Shown here: positions 60,655 to 64,000 of the stretch, piece by piece | How the letters are laid out: every line of letters begins with the position of its first letter | Position numbering within the stretch: the first letter of the stretch is position 1 | Assembly: GCF_038050405.1 (NCBI RefSeq) | Contig: NZ_CP150900.1 | Coordinates: 4,154,001-4,218,000 of the forward strand | Source of the DNA: Paraburkholderia sp. IMGN_8 | GTDB taxonomy: Bacteria; Pseudomonadota; Gammaproteobacteria; Burkholderiales; Burkholderiaceae | Direction of reading: 5' to 3' | Length of the DNA stretch: 64,000 nt | The notes under the pieces: model-generated | What the model saw: only the letters and a program-made list of their open reading frames with translations | The model's database searches: none | Told to the model about the DNA's origin: nothing | Position numbers and translations under genes: made by a program

Positions 60655-63447
60655 TCAGAGTTGAGGTTTCAAAACATCGATCTTGGCGATTCGCATCACG
60701 TCATCCTGCAAAAGATCGGTCAACCCTTTCGCGTCTGACGTGCCCTGAATTACACGCCCGTCACTCATGGTGATCTTGTAGGCCTGATTCGCGGCCAGCA
60801 TCGGCGTATCCTCAGTGTGGCCTGGGTAATGCAGTTGGTAACGCTGCTTCGTGCCGTCCTTGCCGAAGTTCAGTGGCGTCGATTGTTGCGTCGAAGGGCC
60901 ATTAAAGGAATGCCCTGCCGTCTTCACATTAAGGCGACCATCGGAGCCGATTTCGTGACCGCCGCCGATCGTGTAGTAACTGCCGTCCGATGCGACTATG
61001 TGAATCTTTTCTCCGCGGATATATACGTCCTTGGCGGCAGCCAGATGCAAATCCTTCTGCGCCTGAATTACTACGTCGCCCGCCTGGGCCTGGAGTTGAA
61101 CATCGCCCTGATTCGCAATAGCGCTAATGCCATTAGCCATTGCAAACAACTGCATGCCCTGACCCGCATGGCCAACCCAACGCTGCCCGCTAACCAACTG
61201 AAGATGCTGCTGCGCAACCTGATCGATGTTTTCACCTGCATAGGTCACATGCGTCTTCGGCGTCACGTTTACCGACCCCGCCTGAGCGCCGAATGCCATC
61301 AGCGCTTGCGAGCCGGCTCCCGACGCCCCCGCACCCGACGCACTGCGCGGCGTCCACTCCTTGAACGCAGACGCCACCGCACTCTGCCCCGCCGTATCGG
61401 CAGCCTGCCCGCCATGCTGTCCGGCATAGTCGCCCAGCGACTTGAACAGTTCCGTGCACTCCGCAAGCAACTGCACCAGTTCATCACGATCCAACTGGTT
61501 TCCGCTTGCCTGCGTGCGGGCATAGGTCGTCAACAGAATGCCCTGCGCGGCACGCAATGCCGCGGCCGCATCCGTGCGCAGTTCCGCTCCCTCGCCACGA
61601 TCCTGCCCTTGCCCGTTTTCACGAGGTTGCGTCAGATACCCCAGGTTCAATTGACTATAAGCATGCTCGCTCGCCAGTTGTCCGCTGACCTGCCCGGGAG
61701 TGTCATCGAATCTGAGCTGGTTATAGCGCGCCGCCTTGATTTCCTTCGTCTTGATCCCCGAGACATATCGGTTGCCCGGCAGTGAACCCGTGTGACTGAA
61801 CGTTGCAGGCTTGTTGGGCCCGTTATGCAGTACCCCCGTCACGAACATCTTGTCGGGGTCGCCGTTCAGAAAGTCCAGTGAAACCTCCATCCCAACCCGC
61901 GGTAATGAGGTATGGCCAAAGCTTTGGCCGGCCAGGCTCGTGCTGACTCGCACATAGGCGCTATCCCGATCAGTACCGCTGGCCCCAACACCTTGGGCAT
62001 GTGCATGGTCATCCGGATTAAGGCCCTGAATCTGCACCTTGATCCGTCCCAATTCGTCGCAATACACCTCCTCCCCCTCCGGGCCGACCACCAGAGCGGT
62101 GATCGGATAGACGCGCGGAAGATCAACACGCGGGTCGTACGCTGGGGTAAGTGCTATGCCGCGTCGCACGCAGGTGAACGTGTTGTCGTAGCGAGTCCCA
62201 ACGGCATCGGATGAGCGCGCCTGCATCGACTGCGCGACAGTCGGCAACGAATCAAAGTGCCAGCGGTTGGCGTCGAACAGCGCCTGCGCCCGCTCATTCA
62301 GATCCTTCGGGAGATTGTTCTCGGCCCGATGATGCAAGCCAGTAACGACGAACTGCCGCTCACTTTCCGGACGCGTATCGACTTCCGGATGTCCGGTCAG
62401 CTCAAACCAGCGACCAACCGCCAGATCCCGCACACCGCTTGCCGCATCTACGCTCACGGCCCGCAATTCATGCGCGAGCATTCGCGCCTTGCTTAGGCGA
62501 TCGTAGTCGTTCCACGAGTCGCCTGCGTGCGGCACGTCGATAACGCTATCCGACAGGAGCTGCGACAGATCGTTGCCCGCCGGGCCCTGATCGACGATAT
62601 TGGACTCGGACGCCTGCGCCATGATGCCGGCCTTGTAGTCCCAGCTCGCGCGCTGCACGCTGCCTGGTACCAGTTGCTGCGAGGCGGACCATAACGTGAC
62701 CGAATCGCGCTCCTCGGTCGCGGCATCGCGATGGTAGCGAATCGTACCCGCAGCCGATTCCGGCAGCTTCATGGGATCGTCGAACAGCACCAGCGTGTGC
62801 ACCGGTATATCGCTGCCGCCGCTGTCGGACGGCGCCTGCCCGCGTTTGCCCGCCGCAGTAAACCACGCTATGCCGTCACGACGGCAGAGTCGCCGGATAA
62901 AATCGGCGTCAGATTCGTGAAACTGGAAAATCAGTTCGCGCACCGGGTACTGGCTGCGATTTATGCCAGCCAGATCGAAGTCAAATGCGCTCGCCAGTGC
63001 CGGGCTTTTCTTCTGCCATTCCCGAAGCAATATCTCAATGACATCGGGCACGTTCTTTGTGCGGAATATGCGGGTATTGACCCGCCGCTCCAGAACGGAC
63101 AGGGCGTCGCGAATAATGAGCTGATACGTCGCCAGCGATCCATCGGATTGTCCTGCGCGTGCGTCTGTCACCAGTCCGCAAATCTGGTGTATCGCTCCGC
63201 GATCGGTTACAAGCTGGACGGAAACAGGTAATCCGATAAAGGCCTTAAGCGGCAGGTCGGCACGTGTTGACACGCATGTCAGGTGCCCTTCGATACCAGC
63301 GCACAAGCCTTCCCTGATGTCGATGCGCTGGATTACCAGCACCTGTTCGAGCGCTTTCTGAGCATGTCCCCACTGCAGGCGAATCGGACGATTGTTCTGG
63401 TCGAGGACACCGGAAGCGAATGCCCGCAGCAGATCGGCAGAATTCAC
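60655..63447 (-). CDS. vgrG: VgrG spike protein of a type VI secretion system
   Basis: A 930-residue VgrG. The gp27-like base domain occupies about 1-410 (GLVTDARAGQSDGSLATYQLIIRD; FQFHESDADFIRRLCRRDGIAWF), the OB/gp5-like neck follows (GPEGEEVYCDELGRIKVQ; SYVRVSTSLAGQSFGHTSLPRVGMEV), and a DUF2345 beta-helix extension runs from about 640 (GDVQLQAQAGDVVIQAQKDLHLAAAKDVYI). The last about 60 residues (ANQAYKITMSDGRVIQGTSDAKG) are a small C-terminal adaptor region, not a toxin. It heads the island; no tss structural genes are in the window. Confidence 0.93.
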   Translation of the reverse strand: MNSADLLRAFASGVLDQNNRPIRLQWGHAQKALEQVLVIQRIDIREGLCAGIEGHLTCVSTRADLPLKAFIGLPVSVQLVTDRGAIHQICGLVTDARAGQSDGSLATYQLIIRDALSVLERRVNTRIFRTKNVPDVIEILLREWQKKSPALASAFDFDLAGINRSQYPVRELIFQFHESDADFIRRLCRRDGIAWFTAAGKRGQAPSDSGGSDIPVHTLVLFDDPMKLPESAAGTIRYHRDAATEERDSVTLWSASQQLVPGSVQRASWDYKAGIMAQASESNIVDQGPAGNDLSQLLSDSVIDVPHAGDSWNDYDRLSKARMLAHELRAVSVDAASGVRDLAVGRWFELTGHPEVDTRPESERQFVVTGLHHRAENNLPKDLNERAQALFDANRWHFDSLPTVAQSMQARSSDAVGTRYDNTFTCVRRGIALTPAYDPRVDLPRVYPITALVVGPEGEEVYCDELGRIKVQIQGLNPDDHAHAQGVGASGTDRDSAYVRVSTSLAGQSFGHTSLPRVGMEVSLDFLNGDPDKMFVTGVLHNGPNKPATFSHTGSLPGNRYVSGIKTKEIKAARYNQLRFDDTPGQVSGQLASEHAYSQLNLGYLTQPRENGQGQDRGEGAELRTDAAAALRAAQGILLTTYARTQASGNQLDRDELVQLLAECTELFKSLGDYAGQHGGQAADTAGQSAVASAFKEWTPRSASGAGASGAGSQALMAFGAQAGSVNVTPKTHVTYAGENIDQVAQQHLQLVSGQRWVGHAGQGMQLFAMANGISAIANQGDVQLQAQAGDVVIQAQKDLHLAAAKDVYIRGEKIHIVASDGSYYTIGGGHEIGSDGRLNVKTAGHSFNGPSTQQSTPLNFGKDGTKQRYQLHYPGHTEDTPMLAANQAYKITMSDGRVIQGTSDAKGLTDLLQDDVMRIAKIDVLKPQL

Positions 63448-64000
63448 AGTTGATCTCTTGGAGTTTTTGCTGACCGACCTTAACCGCCGTCCAGCCTTTG
63501 ATTGATCGTCTACGTCACCGGGGTTCGTCAGTTGACCGACCAGAGAAACGCAATTCGTCTGATTTTAGCAAAATCGTTATTGCGCAACCTCTTCAATACA
63601 AAATTTATCAGCACACCCTCCAAACGATCGCTTGATTTTCAGCATTTAAACAAATTTGAAGAAACCATTTCCTCCACCGATCGTCACGAAAGCCCGACTG
63701 CAGTCAAAGGCTGATCAATTTATGCTGATTGGCTAAATTCAAAACTCCCCGTTAAAAATGACTGCTCTCGCTGAAGTGATAACACGCGGACTGCGCCTAT
63801 ACGCCGTCCGGTTGGGCCTGAAAACCTACGCGGCGGCAGGTGGGATCAAGATCGTCCGCAACCATCGTCGCCCGCTTGTGCCTGCTTATACGAGGAGGAC
63901 TACAAAAACGTTGTAAAAACGCAAATCAGAGACGCTGACTTTTCTGCGACGGCTTTTCAGGGTGCCCCATTCGCTGCCCCCAACACCTCAATGCTGCAAA
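63448..64000. other. A/T-rich upstream region of the vgrG island
   Basis: About 550 bases, clearly A/T-richer from 63540 to 63760 than the rest of the window, expected to contain the vgrG promoter. The only coding candidate is the 52-codon frame at 63758-63916. Low GC content upstream of vgrG is common for islands silenced by H-NS/MvaT-like proteins. Confidence 0.4.
63758..63916 (+). CDS. Possible small ORF at the right edge
   Basis: ATG to TAA, 52 codons, product ALAEVITRGLRLYAVRLGLKTYAAAGGIKIVR then a basic tail (NHRRPLVPAYTRRT). It is basic, with amphipathic character at the N-terminus. There is no strong ribosome-binding site (GTTAAAA before the ATG) and I recognise no relative, so it may be chance. 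Confidence 0.2.
   Translation: MTALAEVITRGLRLYAVRLGLKTYAAAGGIKIVRNHRRPLVPAYTRRTTKTL

Noticed and set aside
63502..63714. 70-codon open frame upstream of vgrG
   Set aside because: Lies in A/T-rich promoter DNA, has no ribosome-binding site and gives an unremarkable Arg/Lys/Ser-rich product.

Overview
The window is high-GC chromosomal DNA from a betaproteobacterium of the order Burkholderiales, most likely Paraburkholderia or a close relative. This rests on gene content and style, not on a database search: a Burkholderia-type 16-strand porin, a KirBac potassium channel, fused isobutyryl-CoA mutase IcmF, a fused indolepyruvate:ferredoxin oxidoreductase, and a long inverted-repeat element present in two complete copies and one half copy.

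Left part, 1-24448, is mostly ordinary metabolism and regulation. 1-3595 is a tightly spaced run (GhrA, HMG-CoA lyase, YbaK-type deacylase, DUF1289, a short MaoC-like protein, an MBL hydrolase). Then come a divergent EamA exporter/Lrp pair, a haloacetate dehalogenase with its halide pocket visible, nitronate monooxygenase, IcmF, a LysR regulator, a porin, an anion-type symporter, an EAL-CBS-GGDEF protein, and a LacI/AGE-epimerase/PfkB operon that should turn a free sugar such as mannose into fructose 6-phosphate. Repeat element A and two small hypothetical genes precede KirBac.

Middle part, 24449-43042, holds a nested inverted repeat directly before the indolepyruvate oxidoreductase, CutC, a second EAL protein, a YjcE-like antiporter, repeat element B, RutG, a chemoreceptor, DUF2239 with a striking inverted repeat over its promoter, a diguanylate cyclase, and a TetR-controlled cassette of three short-chain dehydrogenase-type genes. 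It ends at a half copy (C) of the repeat element.

Right part, 43043-64000, is accessory. A complete coxMNOP-type terminal oxidase cluster abuts the broken repeat within ten bases. Beyond it are small stress-type membrane proteins, an Rrf2/GST pair, and a patchy stretch with a broken antitoxin tail, a complete MbcA/ParS/Xre-type antitoxin without a RES toxin, a primase-helicase of the TOTE conflict-system type, and a ParD-like antitoxin killed by one nonsense codon. The window closes with an orphan type VI secretion island on the minus strand: VgrG, Tle3 phospholipase, Tla3 adaptor, an unrecognised 121-residue protein and PAAR. The antitoxin plus TOTE primase-helicase pair is the best candidate here for an uncharacterised defence or conflict system.
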